This document shows positions 1 through 6,647 of a stretch of DNA of 23,045 nucleotides, in pieces. The notes beneath the pieces were generated by a model that was not told the DNA's origin, searched no databases, and was given only the letters and a program-made list of their open reading frames with translations. How positions within the stretch are numbered: position 1 is the first letter of the stretch; every line of letters starts with the position of its first letter. The position numbers and the translations under genes were made by a program. The stretch lies in the IMG/VR virus record IMGVR_UViG_3300050821_011653, positions 1-23,045 of that record. One strand, written 5' to 3'. The DNA is from a virus.

Positions 1-128
1 TGCTTAGAGTCGGGATAGCAGTACATCATCTCTTTGCCATTCGCCTCGAAGCGCAAAGGTGCAACTGCTAACTTGCACCTCACGATTTCATCCTGCTCTT
101 GCCTAAATTTCAGTTGCTCTGCCGTCAT
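1..128 (-). CDS. Partial hypothetical protein (N-terminal 42 residues)
   Basis: An open frame runs off the left edge on the minus strand, starting with M-T-A-E-Q-L and continuing without a stop for 42 codons. The ATG at 128 is preceded by GGAGG five bases upstream. An in-frame ATG at 140 lacks an equally good site. The visible part is charged and helical at its start, then contains Y-C-Y-P-D. It lies about 30 bases downstream of the next minus-strand gene and so continues that operon. I do not recognise a family. Confidence 0.5.
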   Translation of the reverse strand, partial: MTAEQLKFRQEQDEIVRCKLAVAPLRFEANGKEMMYCYPDSK

Positions 129-160
129 CTTGTCCTCCATCCTTACCCGCGCACCGCGAG

Positions 161-436
161 CTAACTCAGCAACTTCCGTCCGGAATCTTCGTCATCGCAG
201 CCCACGCCAAAAGCCTCTTCGCGCCGAGCTTTGATTTGCCTGCGCCCCTCTTCTGCCGAGATGCCGCGAATTGCGATCGTATGCGGGAAGCAGTAGCTTG
301 ATCCCAGCGGCACGCAGGATTTCGCCTCGCATCCCGGCCAAGGGCAATCGGGCCACGCTGCAAATGCTTGGGAGGTCGGCAACCCGTCTGGCCCCGCTTC
401 AACCCACTCGTGGTTTGGATCAATAAACCTTGCCAT
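161..436 (-). CDS. Small Cys-rich hypothetical protein (91 aa)
   Basis: The start at 436 is chosen because GGAGG lies eight bases upstream; the frame stays open upstream to 556, but that extension would overlap the neighbouring gene. The product has five metal-ligand-like residues in one block (C31, C36, C41, C49, H52), suggesting a small zinc-binding knuckle, followed by a charged helical tail. Its start follows the stop of the 439-624 gene by only two bases, so the two are probably translated together. No family is recognised. It belongs to the run of small accessory genes beyond the primase-helicase. Confidence 0.6.
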   Translation of the reverse strand: MARFIDPNHEWVEAGPDGLPTSQAFAAWPDCPWPGCEAKSCVPLGSSYCFPHTIAIRGISAEEGRRQIKARREEAFGVGCDDEDSGRKLLS

Positions 437-438
437 TT

Positions 439-624
439 CTACGCCTCCGGTCGTGGATCGATTTCGAATTGATGCCCCTTTGTGCAGGTAGCAACCCACG
501 GCATGACATCCGTCTGAAAATCTGTTTTCAGGTCCAATGTCATACATTGCGGGCAAACCGCCTTATATGCCGGTATCGTGACGCCACCATTTAACGTCAA
601 ATGCTGAATCTCGTACTTCGCCAT
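439..624 (-). CDS. Small zinc-ribbon-like hypothetical protein (61 aa)
   Basis: The ATG at 624 has a purine-rich GGAGGGAGAGG stretch just upstream. The protein has two potential metal-ligand pairs, C24-x2-C27 and C47-x3-H51, around a short hydrophobic core, as expected for a one-finger zinc ribbon. Its length and spacing fit many phage accessory zinc-ribbon proteins, but no named family can be assigned. It sits between two other Cys-rich small genes on the same strand. Confidence 0.6.
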   Translation of the reverse strand: MAKYEIQHLTLNGGVTIPAYKAVCPQCMTLDLKTDFQTDVMPWVATCTKGHQFEIDPRPEA

Positions 625-653
625 ATCCCCTCTCCCTCCAGCCCCGCCACCGG

Positions 654-857
654 CTATGGTTCTTCTGCTAATGCACGCCTCAGATTATTCATTGCGCATC
701 GTGAGCAGTTGGGGCAGCATTCGCGCTTCTTTGGCCCTCCGCACTGCCGACAGCGGGTGTGAGTCAAACCCCACAGCCATGCTCCGCTGAAGCGCCCCAC
801 GCCATACCACGCCCCTCTACGGGCCAGGCTCCAAAGCATCCGCAATCTTCGCCACAT
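654..857 (-). CDS. Small Cys-rich, Arg-rich hypothetical protein (67 aa)
   Basis: The start at 857 is supported by AGGAGG about eight bases upstream. The N-terminal half is basic and tryptophan-rich (W2, W9, W17, W27, W29). The C-terminal half has six cysteines (C36, C39, C47, C48, C51, C54) that could form a zinc site. The gene begins 12 bases after the stop of the upstream gene. The combination could be nucleic-acid binding or membrane-peripheral. I do not recognise it. Confidence 0.5.
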   Translation of the reverse strand: MWRRLRMLWSLARRGAWYGVGRFSGAWLWGLTHTRCRQCGGPKKRECCPNCSRCAMNNLRRALAEEP

Positions 858-869
858 TTTTCTGGCCTC

Positions 870-1253
870 CTACTTCATTCCACGTTTCAATTCGGCAAGT
901 GCTGCTTGTTCGCGTGCGAGAATGCGTGCCCACCTACAAAGTTCTCTGACAAGCGGTGTGTATTGTTCGACCATTGTCGCTAATCTGATCTCGCCATGCA
1001 TTTCCCAAAACTCTAAATTTAAAAGCGCAATCTCTTCCTCCACCTGCCGAATCTCCTCTTCGCGGGCCTCGGTAAAGGCGCGGGCTGCGGACCATGCTTC
1101 TGAATGCTTTGCCCCGTGAAAGCAAAAGAAGTTGCCGGGGTGGCTAACAATCTCGACTTCGTAGCGCAGGTTCACAGTATAGGGGCTAAAATCGCGGTCC
1201 CACAACGCCACATCAATCCACCGCTGCCTCACGTACTCTTCATTCGCGTCCAT
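870..1253 (-). CDS. Hypothetical coiled-coil protein (127 aa)
   Basis: The ATG at 1253 follows a GAGGAG site. The first half looks globular (Y-E-V-E-I-V-S-H-P-G-N-F-F-C-F-H-G-A-K-H-S-E-A). A long Glu/Arg-rich helix from about residue 57 to the end is likely a coiled coil. The start lies 10 bases downstream of the primase-helicase stop on the same strand, so it is probably cotranscribed with it. No family was recognised. Confidence 0.65.
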   Translation of the reverse strand: MDANEEYVRQRWIDVALWDRDFSPYTVNLRYEVEIVSHPGNFFCFHGAKHSEAWSAARAFTEAREEEIRQVEEEIALLNLEFWEMHGEIRLATMVEQYTPLVRELCRWARILAREQAALAELKRGMK

Positions 1254-1263
1254 CGTAGTCTCC

Positions 1264-3339
1264 TCAATTCACTGTAGGCTTCTTCTCCGCCGCGCTCTTA
1301 CCGCCTATGGCGTACTTCTCCTGCCATTCCTCATTATGCTTAGCAGCTGCGTCGGCCGGTCCAAGGCGTTCACACATCGGTTCATGACACAAGGCCCACA
1401 CACGCTCCCGAACTCCATTGACGATTACGTTATTCAATCCGTTAGCTACCAGCTTGAATCCAGCCTTGCGCAAACAGCGGGAAAGATGATTGGCCGTGAT
1501 ACGCTTCTTACCTTCCGGATCCAGGACGGAAAGAATCTCCTTAGTAGTCCACAAGTGGCGCTTGGCCCAGTGTCGCGGTATCTCCGTGCCTCGGTCCGCA
1601 TACATACGAGCGCATACGTAATCCAGTTCGGACATAGACGCCTCTATCAGCGCGCTCTTAGAGTCCGTAACTGGTGGTCGATCCTTGGGCTGGAAGCTGC
1701 CCATATCCAGGTCATACAAGAAGTAGTGGAGAAGATGACTAGCACCGCCCTCCTCGTCCAGCCAGCGGAAATACGCCGTGGCGTCGGCCTCGGTCATAGA
1801 CTCCACAGCGGTTTGGTGCACGAAGAAGCGCCTATCATCCGGGTCCAGTTGAATGGCGTTCTCCTTGTTGGATGTGAAGTAGTAATTCAAACAATCCCGC
1901 GTAGTGTACGGTGCGGCCATCTTGAGCTCGATGGTGATGTCGTCGCGCGTGATCATGTCTTTGAGTTTGTTAGATACCTCGAACTTGGTCTTGGGTTCTA
2001 TCTCATCAACCATGATGAAGCTATGTCTATGCGCCCAGTAGCTGAACCGGCCGAACAGCACTTCATCCGAGGTCTTGTGGAAGTTATCGCCATACAATCG
2101 CTTCATGGTCACGCCTAGAATTCCCTTGCCCACGCCCTGCGCTCCCCAAATAAGAACTGAACTGTGCAGCTTAGTTCCAGGCCACTTCAGCGGTGCGGCG
2201 AACCATCGCTTCAGCCACAGAATATCTGCCGCCTTGGCACCTTGCAATACGCGATTCAGTTGTATCTCCCACGGCTGGATAGACCCACGCGTAGGAACAA
2301 GGTTAGTGGGTCGCCACAAGTTATATTCACGCGCCTCGGTGATCAACGGCTCACCGGGATTGTACGTCAGCCTAGCTACTTCGTTACGATATTCGCATTC
2401 CATCCACTCCTTGGCTGTATAGCGTAGCTTGTTAGCGTCGCCTACCTGCTCGTAATACTTACGTGGCTTGTAGGCTACATTGGTAAACTTGTCGGCGGTC
2501 ATGATGTTTGCCGTGGCTATCTCGATGATCTCCTGCGAAGAGCGTATATACGCTACCTCGTCGTTCATCTTGTGCAACTCAGCGCTGTATACCATCTCCT
2601 TGGCTTCAGAGACCAAGGCTAAGAAAGATTCCATACCCTGACTGACTATGTAGTCATCCATACCGACCTTGGCACCGTCAATGGGTGGGAGGTCGATGTG
2701 GAAGACGTGCGCACCATGCGCCGTCAGCTGGGCCGCAAGCCGGTACTGCGCCTGCTGTACGTCGGCCTTGGTGCCGTTGTTGGAATCGGAGTCGTAGCAT
2801 ATATATATGTTGCGCTCCAATTGGAAGGCGGTGATGGACGGTAGTAGCATAAGACCCAGCCGCGCGCTCTGGAAGTTCCATACGCCACCTAGTCCGATTA
2901 CCGGTATTCCATGCGCACAACCGCAGGCCGCTTTCAATTCTCCTTCCGTTATGATCAAGGGCTCGTCGGACTTCGCAACCTTGGCCCAGGAGTTGCCTCC
3001 GTTCAGTAATGGAGGTAGATACACATCGGGCGCTGTTCCGGCCGGTTGCGTGTACTTACGAGCCTTGGCTGGTTCTACTAAAGAAGCGAATCCACGCGTG
3101 GGCCTGTCCTGTAAAAACCGATAGCGGAAGAATGGTAGCATCTTCCCTTTGATGTCGAAGTACGGAATCTTGAAGCCGGCAAAGGAAGGACGTATGTTAA
3201 GCTGCGACGCCTGACTTTCCGTTGTGGGTTGAAGCTGCATGAGCCTTGCGTGTTTTGGTGTTAGTAGACTTTCTTGCAGCTTTTCCATCATAGCTGCTTT
3301 GACCGAATCCGGACTTCGAGGATCTTTCGCTGACGGCAT
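1264..3339 (-). CDS. Phage DNA primase-helicase (TOPRIM/DUF3854 plus D5-like DUF5906 helicase)
   Basis: This is a 691-aa replication protein. Residues about 55-235 form a TOPRIM-like DUF3854 domain with the acidic motifs T-E-G-E-L-K (E132, E134) and Y-D-S-D-S (D183, D185). Residues about 375-560 form a superfamily 3/D5-type helicase: Walker A G-A-Q-G-V-G-K-G at 399-406, Walker B F-I-M-V-D-E at 441-446, a sensor-like T-S-N-K-E at 489-493, and the D-P-D-D-R-R finger at 499-504. Known relatives unwind DNA and prime at phage forks. The start at 3339 has GGAGAG eight bases upstream; the longer in-frame GTG at 3384 has no ribosome site. The N-terminal 143 bases overlap the preceding gene in another frame. 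Confidence 0.92.
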   Translation of the reverse strand: MPSAKDPRSPDSVKAAMMEKLQESLLTPKHARLMQLQPTTESQASQLNIRPSFAGFKIPYFDIKGKMLPFFRYRFLQDRPTRGFASLVEPAKARKYTQPAGTAPDVYLPPLLNGGNSWAKVAKSDEPLIITEGELKAACGCAHGIPVIGLGGVWNFQSARLGLMLLPSITAFQLERNIYICYDSDSNNGTKADVQQAQYRLAAQLTAHGAHVFHIDLPPIDGAKVGMDDYIVSQGMESFLALVSEAKEMVYSAELHKMNDEVAYIRSSQEIIEIATANIMTADKFTNVAYKPRKYYEQVGDANKLRYTAKEWMECEYRNEVARLTYNPGEPLITEAREYNLWRPTNLVPTRGSIQPWEIQLNRVLQGAKAADILWLKRWFAAPLKWPGTKLHSSVLIWGAQGVGKGILGVTMKRLYGDNFHKTSDEVLFGRFSYWAHRHSFIMVDEIEPKTKFEVSNKLKDMITRDDITIELKMAAPYTTRDCLNYYFTSNKENAIQLDPDDRRFFVHQTAVESMTEADATAYFRWLDEEGGASHLLHYFLYDLDMGSFQPKDRPPVTDSKSALIEASMSELDYVCARMYADRGTEIPRHWAKRHLWTTKEILSVLDPEGKKRITANHLSRCLRKAGFKLVANGLNNVIVNGVRERVWALCHEPMCERLGPADAAAKHNEEWQEKYAIGGKSAAEKKPTVN

Positions 3340-3757
3340 TTCCCAGGCTCTCCGCACCAATAATGATAAGCGCTTCAGCAACACGACTAAGGTTAACTAC
3401 CGTACGCGCTGCGTGCGCAGCACTACGTACGGCTTTACTGTTATCACGACGTGCTTTTTTGATGTAGTACAACACCTCACGCACACGTGATTCACCGCCA
3501 TGTTGCAGCCTGGAATTAAGGCGCTCCGTCAGATTGTTCTTAGTTACAGGTACGCCGCCTCCGAGTTCCTTGGTGATTACAGCGTAGTTCTCCGTACTAA
3601 GGCCGTCGGAATCTACGACGGGCGCAGCCGGTGTGTCAGAATTGATCAACCCAAGGCGTGTAACCAAGGCTGAATCGGATCCGGCTTTCTGTGTAATGGA
3701 CTCCAGCTTCTGCTGCGTCTCTGGAGACACAGTTATAGCCAGCACGAGTCTTCGCAT
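3197..3757 (-). CDS. Hypothetical protein upstream of primase-helicase, with basic tail (186 aa)
   Basis: The ATG at 3757 is preceded by GGAG eight bases upstream; the frame is open further (to 3940), but upstream Met codons have poor sites. Residues about 1-30 resemble a short strand-helix start (R-R-L-V-L-A-I-T-V-S-P-E). The middle is helical and the last ~50 residues are low-complexity and rich in Ser, Lys, Ala and Arg. That tail is encoded in the 143 bases shared with the primase-helicase N-terminus. The position suggests a replication accessory or nucleic-acid-binding role, but this is inference; no family is recognised. Confidence 0.65.
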   Translation of the reverse strand: MRRLVLAITVSPETQQKLESITQKAGSDSALVTRLGLINSDTPAAPVVDSDGLSTENYAVITKELGGGVPVTKNNLTERLNSRLQHGGESRVREVLYYIKKARRDNSKAVRSAAHAARTVVNLSRVAEALIIIGAESLGNAVSERSSKSGFGQSSYDGKAARKSTNTKTRKAHAASTHNGKSGVAA

Positions 3758-3993
3758 CTTCGAATCTCCGCTCTCTATTAAGGGTGGTTTGTAGCAGCAC
3801 CTATTATAAACCTTGGACGGTGCAGGCCGTTTAGCTCCAGGCGGCGTCCAATAAACCAATGGGTTTAAGGTCAAAGTTTGAGTTTCTGAGTAATACGAGA
3901 CCGCAAGTGGTTTATTTTTCATCAACCTACTTAAACTCAAATTCCACTCAGATCCCTGCCACTATAGCTAACCTTTTCCATTGACCCCATTAA

Positions 3994-4022
3994 TATATAA
4001 TACACAATTACATAAACACCAA
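3994..4022 (-). promoter_or_regulatory. Candidate sigma70-like leftward promoter
   Basis: Read on the minus strand, TTGGTG (4022-4017) and TATATA (3999-3994) are separated by exactly 17 bases inside the most AT-rich stretch. It would drive the 3757 gene and the primase-helicase with a leader of roughly 230 bases. The hexamers are imperfect and AT-rich DNA gives chance matches. Confidence 0.35.
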
Positions 4023-4053
4023 TGCTACTTAACTAATAACTATTTGAGTATTT

Positions 4054-4131
4054 AAGTAAGTGTATGAATCGAGTGAACTTAGCTTCACTCAAACTCACTT
4101 AGAAGGCTGCCGGTTTCCAAGTAAGTGTATG
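4054..4131. repeat. 13-bp direct repeat AAGTAAGTGTATG and interposed small hairpin
   Basis: AAGTAAGTGTATG occurs at 4054-4066 and again at 4119-4131. Between the copies, GAGTGAA (4071-4077) and TTCACTC (4084-4090) form a 7-bp stem with a 6-base loop. A related TTGAGT-TTTAAGTA pattern appears on the minus strand near 3929-3944. The arrangement resembles iterons or operators. Confidence 0.55.
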
Positions 4132-4223
4132 TCACCACGCCACTTGGCGATTTGAGTGGAATTTGACCTCCAGTCGTATGATGGCCGGACACGTTAGAAT
4201 AGAGCTCGTGACCCTGTTGCATC

Positions 4224-4251
4224 TTTGCGTAGTCATCGCGCTGTGTATAAT
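4224..4251 (+). promoter_or_regulatory. Candidate sigma70-like rightward promoter
   Basis: A consensus TATAAT at 4246-4251 is preceded by TTTGCG at 4224-4229 with a 16-base spacer. Initiation would be expected near 4257-4260, at the base of the hairpin described next. It is the best visible promoter for the GIY-YIG pair and possibly for transcription into the tRNA and packaging genes. Confidence 0.5.
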
Positions 4252-4302
4252 CTGATTCTGAAGAGCAGCGTAGCCTTTACGCGGCTATGTGTTCTTCATC
4301 AG
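4252..4302 (+). promoter_or_regulatory. Long imperfect hairpin at expected transcript start
   Basis: TGAAGA-GCA-(G bulge)-CGTAGCC at 4259-4275 pairs with GGCTATG-TGT-TCTTCA at 4283-4298 around a 7-base loop, giving 16 pairs with two G-U pairs and one bulge. CTGA (4252-4255) and TCAG (4299-4302) can extend the base. There is no T-run, so it is less like a terminator than a 5' leader structure or a DNA hairpin. Confidence 0.6.
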
Positions 4303-4334
4303 TCCGTAGTATGCATTCACGACTGACGCTATCT

Positions 4335-4353
4335 GTCGTAGTGGAATTACGAC
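4335..4353 (+). promoter_or_regulatory. Small hairpin in leader before the 4386 gene
   Basis: GTCGTA (4335-4340) pairs perfectly with TACGAC (4348-4353) around the 7-base loop GTGGAAT. The loop shares GTGGAAT with the inverted repeat at 4153-4165. It lies about 20 bases upstream of the GGAGG of the 4386 gene, so it could affect translation. Confidence 0.4.
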
Positions 4354-4385
4354 ACCACAAAGCGTGCCTTTAGCTGGAGGTATCT

Positions 4386-4667
4386 TTGGAAGTTTGCTTA
4401 CTGTCCTTGGAGGAAGCAGGCAGATTGGAGCATTGGGGAATTTGGCCCAAGTGCAAAGCGCATCATCATTTGAAGCAGGCAGCTGCTCGTGAAGGTGCTG
4501 AAGCTGGCTTATACAGATTTCTAGGCGGCGAAGGTACGAAGATACAGGGAACAGTAAGCATGGTGGTGCCTGTAGCAGAATCTATGTGGAAACCTGTACA
4601 AGCACGAAATACAGATGGCTCAGTAGTCATCGGTCTACGTGTTTGGGGGTTGGCTCCGTCCAGATGA
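4386..4667 (+). CDS. Small orphan domain related to the C-terminus of the adjacent GIY-YIG protein (93 aa)
   Basis: The start is TTG at 4386, five bases after GGAGG; an in-frame TAG at 4371 and the absence of ATG leave little alternative. Residues 16-30 (H-W-G-x-W-P-x-C-K-x-H-x-H-x-K) match residues 161-175 of the next protein at ten positions, and both are preceded by a D/E-rich helix and followed by a beta segment. The conserved Cys and His suggest a metal-binding or DNA-binding module. The TGA overlaps the next ATG (ATGA). It could be a stand-alone DNA-binding subunit or the remnant of a second endonuclease. Function is unknown. Confidence 0.6.
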   Translation: MEVCLLSLEEAGRLEHWGIWPKCKAHHHLKQAAAREGAEAGLYRFLGGEGTKIQGTVSMVVPVAESMWKPVQARNTDGSVVIGLRVWGLAPSR

Positions 4668-5353
4668 ACGAGCGTGGATTTGTCTATTCCATCTACAATT
4701 TACTACGTAGTAAAGAATACGTAGGCGGGACTGGTTTACGAACGCCGGATTTACGTTGGAATCAACATATTCATGCTGCTGAGCGCGGTAGTGAACTTCC
4801 CATTCATTGTGCTTTACGGAAGTATGGTGTATCTGCCTTCAAGTTCAGTGTAATTTGGGAAGGTTCGTTGATTGATGTAGGTAGTAAAGAAACACAATTC
4901 ATTGTAGAACGTAATACACTGGTCTTCAATGGATACAACTTACGGTCCGGTGGTGAAGGCTTTATCACTACGGAAGAAACAAGGCGTTTGATCAAACTGA
5001 ACGCGGACAGACGCGGTGTTGAGCCTTTAGTAATATTTCCTGAGTTAGAGTTTAGTAACGTACTTGCTAAGTTGAAGCGTAAAGGTGGTGCGCAGGGTGG
5101 TAAGCTGTGTTTGATATCAGATGTTGAAAAGAACAGATTGATTCATTGGGGTGAGTGGCCCTGTTGTAAACATCACAGGCATATAAAGCGTAAAGAGGCC
5201 CTCGTTGGACCTTATCAGTTTATTCAGTCTAGAGATGGCACGCGATTGCCGATGGTAGTACGCTTGATAAATGTTTCTGGGTGGATTACGAAGGAAGCTA
5301 TGAGTACTATACCTGGAAATGTATTTGCCGATCACGGCACACATCGTATTTAA
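4664..5353 (+). CDS. GIY-YIG family endonuclease, probably a free-standing homing endonuclease
   Basis: The 229-aa protein starts at the ATG overlapping the previous stop. Residues 5-95 form a GIY-YIG nuclease: F-V-Y at 6-8, Y-V-G at 19-21, R31-x3-H35, metal-binding E76 (K-E-T-Q-F-I-V-E) and N92 (G-Y-N-L-R-S-G-G-E-G). These match the family's catalytic Arg, Glu and Asn. Residues 100-150 are a linker, and 150-205 carry the H-W-G-x-W-P-x-C-K-x-H-x-H module shared with the 4386 protein, probably for target recognition. The gene and its partner are AT-richer than the terminase genes. Its position between replication and packaging blocks, beside a tRNA, is typical of mobile endonucleases. The target is unknown. 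Confidence 0.85.
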   Translation: MNERGFVYSIYNLLRSKEYVGGTGLRTPDLRWNQHIHAAERGSELPIHCALRKYGVSAFKFSVIWEGSLIDVGSKETQFIVERNTLVFNGYNLRSGGEGFITTEETRRLIKLNADRRGVEPLVIFPELEFSNVLAKLKRKGGAQGGKLCLISDVEKNRLIHWGEWPCCKHHRHIKRKEALVGPYQFIQSRDGTRLPMVVRLINVSGWITKEAMSTIPGNVFADHGTHRI

Positions 5354-5449
5354 GCGTGGCGGGTGTTGTTACGGCCTGCTTACGGGGCGGTTGATCTCGC
5401 TGGGTATTCGCAGAGTACGCCCTGTACAAAGTGTTCGTCGGAGTTGCTA

Positions 5450-5522
5450 GCTGATGTAGCTCAGTTGGAAGAGCAACGCATTTTGGGTGCGAGGGTCGGT
5501 GGTTCAAGCCCACTCGTCAGCA
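5450..5522 (+). tRNA. tRNA-Gln (anticodon UUG)
   Basis: All 73 positions fit standard numbering. The acceptor GCTGATG pairs with CGTCAGC (one G-U), the D-stem is GCTC/GAGC with G18 G19 in the loop, and the T-arm is GGTGG-TTCAAGC-CCACT. The anticodon loop is TTTTGGG, giving TTG at 34-36, which reads CAA. A27-A43 is mismatched, G37 is unusual for tRNA-Gln, and CCA is not encoded. A one-base register change would give the Pro anticodon TGG, but the 4-bp C-G-C-A/T-G-C-G stem argues against it. Confidence 0.8.
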
Positions 5523-5549
5523 TCGAGGCAAATATCCGGCGGCAATGAG

Positions 5550-5580
5550 AGCTACACGGTTCATCGTGGTTCCGGTAGCT
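5550..5580 (+). other. Hairpin downstream of tRNA-Gln
   Basis: AGCTAC (5550-5555) pairs with GTAGCT (5575-5580), extended by CGG/CCG after a bulged A, with a 12-base loop. It lies 28 bases past the tRNA end and may be a 3' processing or stability structure. Confidence 0.4.
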
Positions 5581-5584
5581 TCGT

Positions 5585-5606
5585 TGGTGGGTTCGCTAAC
5601 CCACCA
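5585..5606 (+). terminator. Terminator-like hairpin after tRNA-Gln
   Basis: TGGTGGGTT (5585-5593) pairs perfectly with AACCCACCA (5598-5606) around the loop CGCT. The stem is strong, but the following TAGTTTAG is only weakly T-rich, so termination may be partial. It separates the endonuclease-tRNA unit from the terminase genes. The region 5523-5760 holds no gene that I can support. Confidence 0.45.
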
Positions 5607-5640
5607 TAGTTTAGGGAGTGGCGATTGAGAGTGAAGCGAA

Positions 5641-5658
5641 GCGAGTAACGTTACTCGC
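5641..5658. promoter_or_regulatory. 18-bp perfect palindrome upstream of the small terminase gene
   Basis: GCGAGTAACGTTACTCGC is identical to its reverse complement. It lies 103 bases before the terminase start in a non-coding stretch. A dyad of this length with no loop suits binding by a dimeric protein (repressor, or a terminase start/pac-type site) more than an RNA hairpin. No second copy was seen. Confidence 0.5.
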
Positions 5659-5760
5659 ACAGACTTAGCATTGCAAAGTCATCCAGCGACTTCACGGGCC
5701 ACCATTGCAGGACGAGGCAAGCCTGCTCGCGATAACAAACAAACATCAAGGAGATACAGC

Positions 5761-6429
5761 ATGGCCACCGCTAAGAAGCGAGGCGCGCCAGCGTCAGCTT
5801 CAAAGGCGGAGCGCCCATCTCGTGTAATACGACAGCTGGCAGGAAAACTCGCTCGAGAGAATAGACGTAAAGTAAATTCAGAGGAATACAGAGCCGGTCG
5901 CGAAGCATTGAAAGATGCAGCGAAGAGAGTTGCTCCAGCATCTGATGTTAAGAAAGATGGTCGTGTATTTGAGATAACTCCTGAATTGGTAGCGGAGTTT
6001 GAAGATGCTGTAATTCTTGGTGTACCTGTGAGTGAGATTGCTCAGCGTGACAACTTCCCTTCAGAAGTAACTTTGTGGAGACACATAGCGAACGAACAAT
6101 CTGAAATCTGCAGGGCATACGCGCGTGGGAAACAGATCGCAGTAGCCAAGCGCGAAGAGCTGATAGAAGAGATTGCACGGACGCCGCAAACAGGTGTCAT
6201 CACTGTTCGTGGTCAGCGCGTTACGGCGGACGGAGATGTTGTAGACGTAGTCGAGCATAAGGAGTACGACATGCTCGGTCACCGGCAATTACTGATTGAC
6301 ACTCACAAGTGGGCGCTAGCGCACATCAAGCCTAAGAAGCACGGCCGACAGCCTGAGACCGGATCCGGAGGCGTTACACCGCAGTTACAGGCACTCTTCG
6401 ACTCCCTGAAGTCAGGACCGGCAGAATGA
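5761..6429 (+). CDS. Terminase small subunit (Sf6-like)
   Basis: The 222-aa protein starts at ATG 5761 with AAGGAG upstream; in-frame codons further upstream (to 5671) lack a site and look non-coding. Residues about 72-125 form a helix-turn-helix (L-G-V-P-V-S-E-I-A-Q-R-D ... S-E-V-T-L-W-R-H-I-A) followed by the R-A-Y-A-R-G-K oligomerisation helix, the layout of Sf6 gp1-type small terminases that recognise the packaging start. The N-terminal 60 residues are basic and disordered. The C-terminus has D-T-H-K-W-A-L-A-H-I-K-P-K-K, also typical. Placement two genes before the large terminase agrees. A K-D-A motif (51-53) resembles joints in downstream proteins. Confidence 0.85.
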   Translation: MATAKKRGAPASASKAERPSRVIRQLAGKLARENRRKVNSEEYRAGREALKDAAKRVAPASDVKKDGRVFEITPELVAEFEDAVILGVPVSEIAQRDNFPSEVTLWRHIANEQSEICRAYARGKQIAVAKREELIEEIARTPQTGVITVRGQRVTADGDVVDVVEHKEYDMLGHRQLLIDTHKWALAHIKPKKHGRQPETGSGGVTPQLQALFDSLKSGPAE

Positions 6430-6647
6430 AGCTACAGGTGTGCTTCCCATGGTTCAAGCTAGATTGGTCGCGACTGCATATTAAGTTTGTTCGCGTTTAC
6501 GATCGTTGTAACTGCGGTAGTTACAAGCTTCATCCAGAGCACCAACATTTTCGTTTTCACAGGCACTATCGCACACTAACAGCTAGTGATGGTTTCATTA
6601 TTGACTTCTGGCTGTTGGAGTTCTCCATAGGTTGGTGGTTGGAATGA
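6426..6647 (+). CDS. Small aromatic-rich hypothetical protein (73 aa)
   Basis: The start overlaps the terminase stop as ATGA, and the stop overlaps the next start in the same way, so translation is probably coupled on both sides. The protein is rich in Trp, Phe, Tyr and His and has C6, C29 and C31. No transmembrane segment or known domain is evident. Coding is supported mainly by the overlaps. Confidence 0.55.
   Translation: MKLQVCFPWFKLDWSRLHIKFVRVYDRCNCGSYKLHPEHQHFRFHRHYRTLTASDGFIIDFWLLEFSIGWWLE

Larger units (their letters stand above)
3938..4165. repeat. 13-bp perfect inverted repeat pair (CAAATTCCACTCA / TGAGTGGAATTTG)
   Basis: CAAATTCCACTCA at 3938-3950 is the exact reverse complement of TGAGTGGAATTTG at 4153-4165. 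The arms are about 200 bases apart and bracket the AT-rich core and the leftward promoter candidate. Further TGAGT or ACTCA cores lie between them (4044-4048, 4086-4090, 4093-4097). This could be a pair of operator or initiator sites. Confidence 0.6.
3758..4385. promoter_or_regulatory. Divergent intergenic control region, candidate origin
   Basis: No convincing gene is seen in these 628 bases, which separate the leftward replication genes from all rightward genes. The region is AT-rich around 3985-4060. It holds candidate promoters in both directions, a 13-bp inverted repeat, a 13-bp direct repeat, several TGAGT/ACTCA copies, and two strong hairpins in the part leading to the rightward genes. 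Repeats next to a primase-helicase also fit a replication origin. I cannot distinguish the two roles from sequence alone. Confidence 0.6.

Noticed and set aside
1336-2118. 260-aa plus-strand open frame
   Set aside because: Antisense to the helicase domain with its Walker motifs; no start site support.
5450-5522. Assignment of the first tRNA as tRNA-Pro(UGG)
   Set aside because: The loop contains TTGGG, and G37 with this variable loop resembles tRNA-Pro, but standard numbering and the four-pair anticodon stem put TTG at 34-36.
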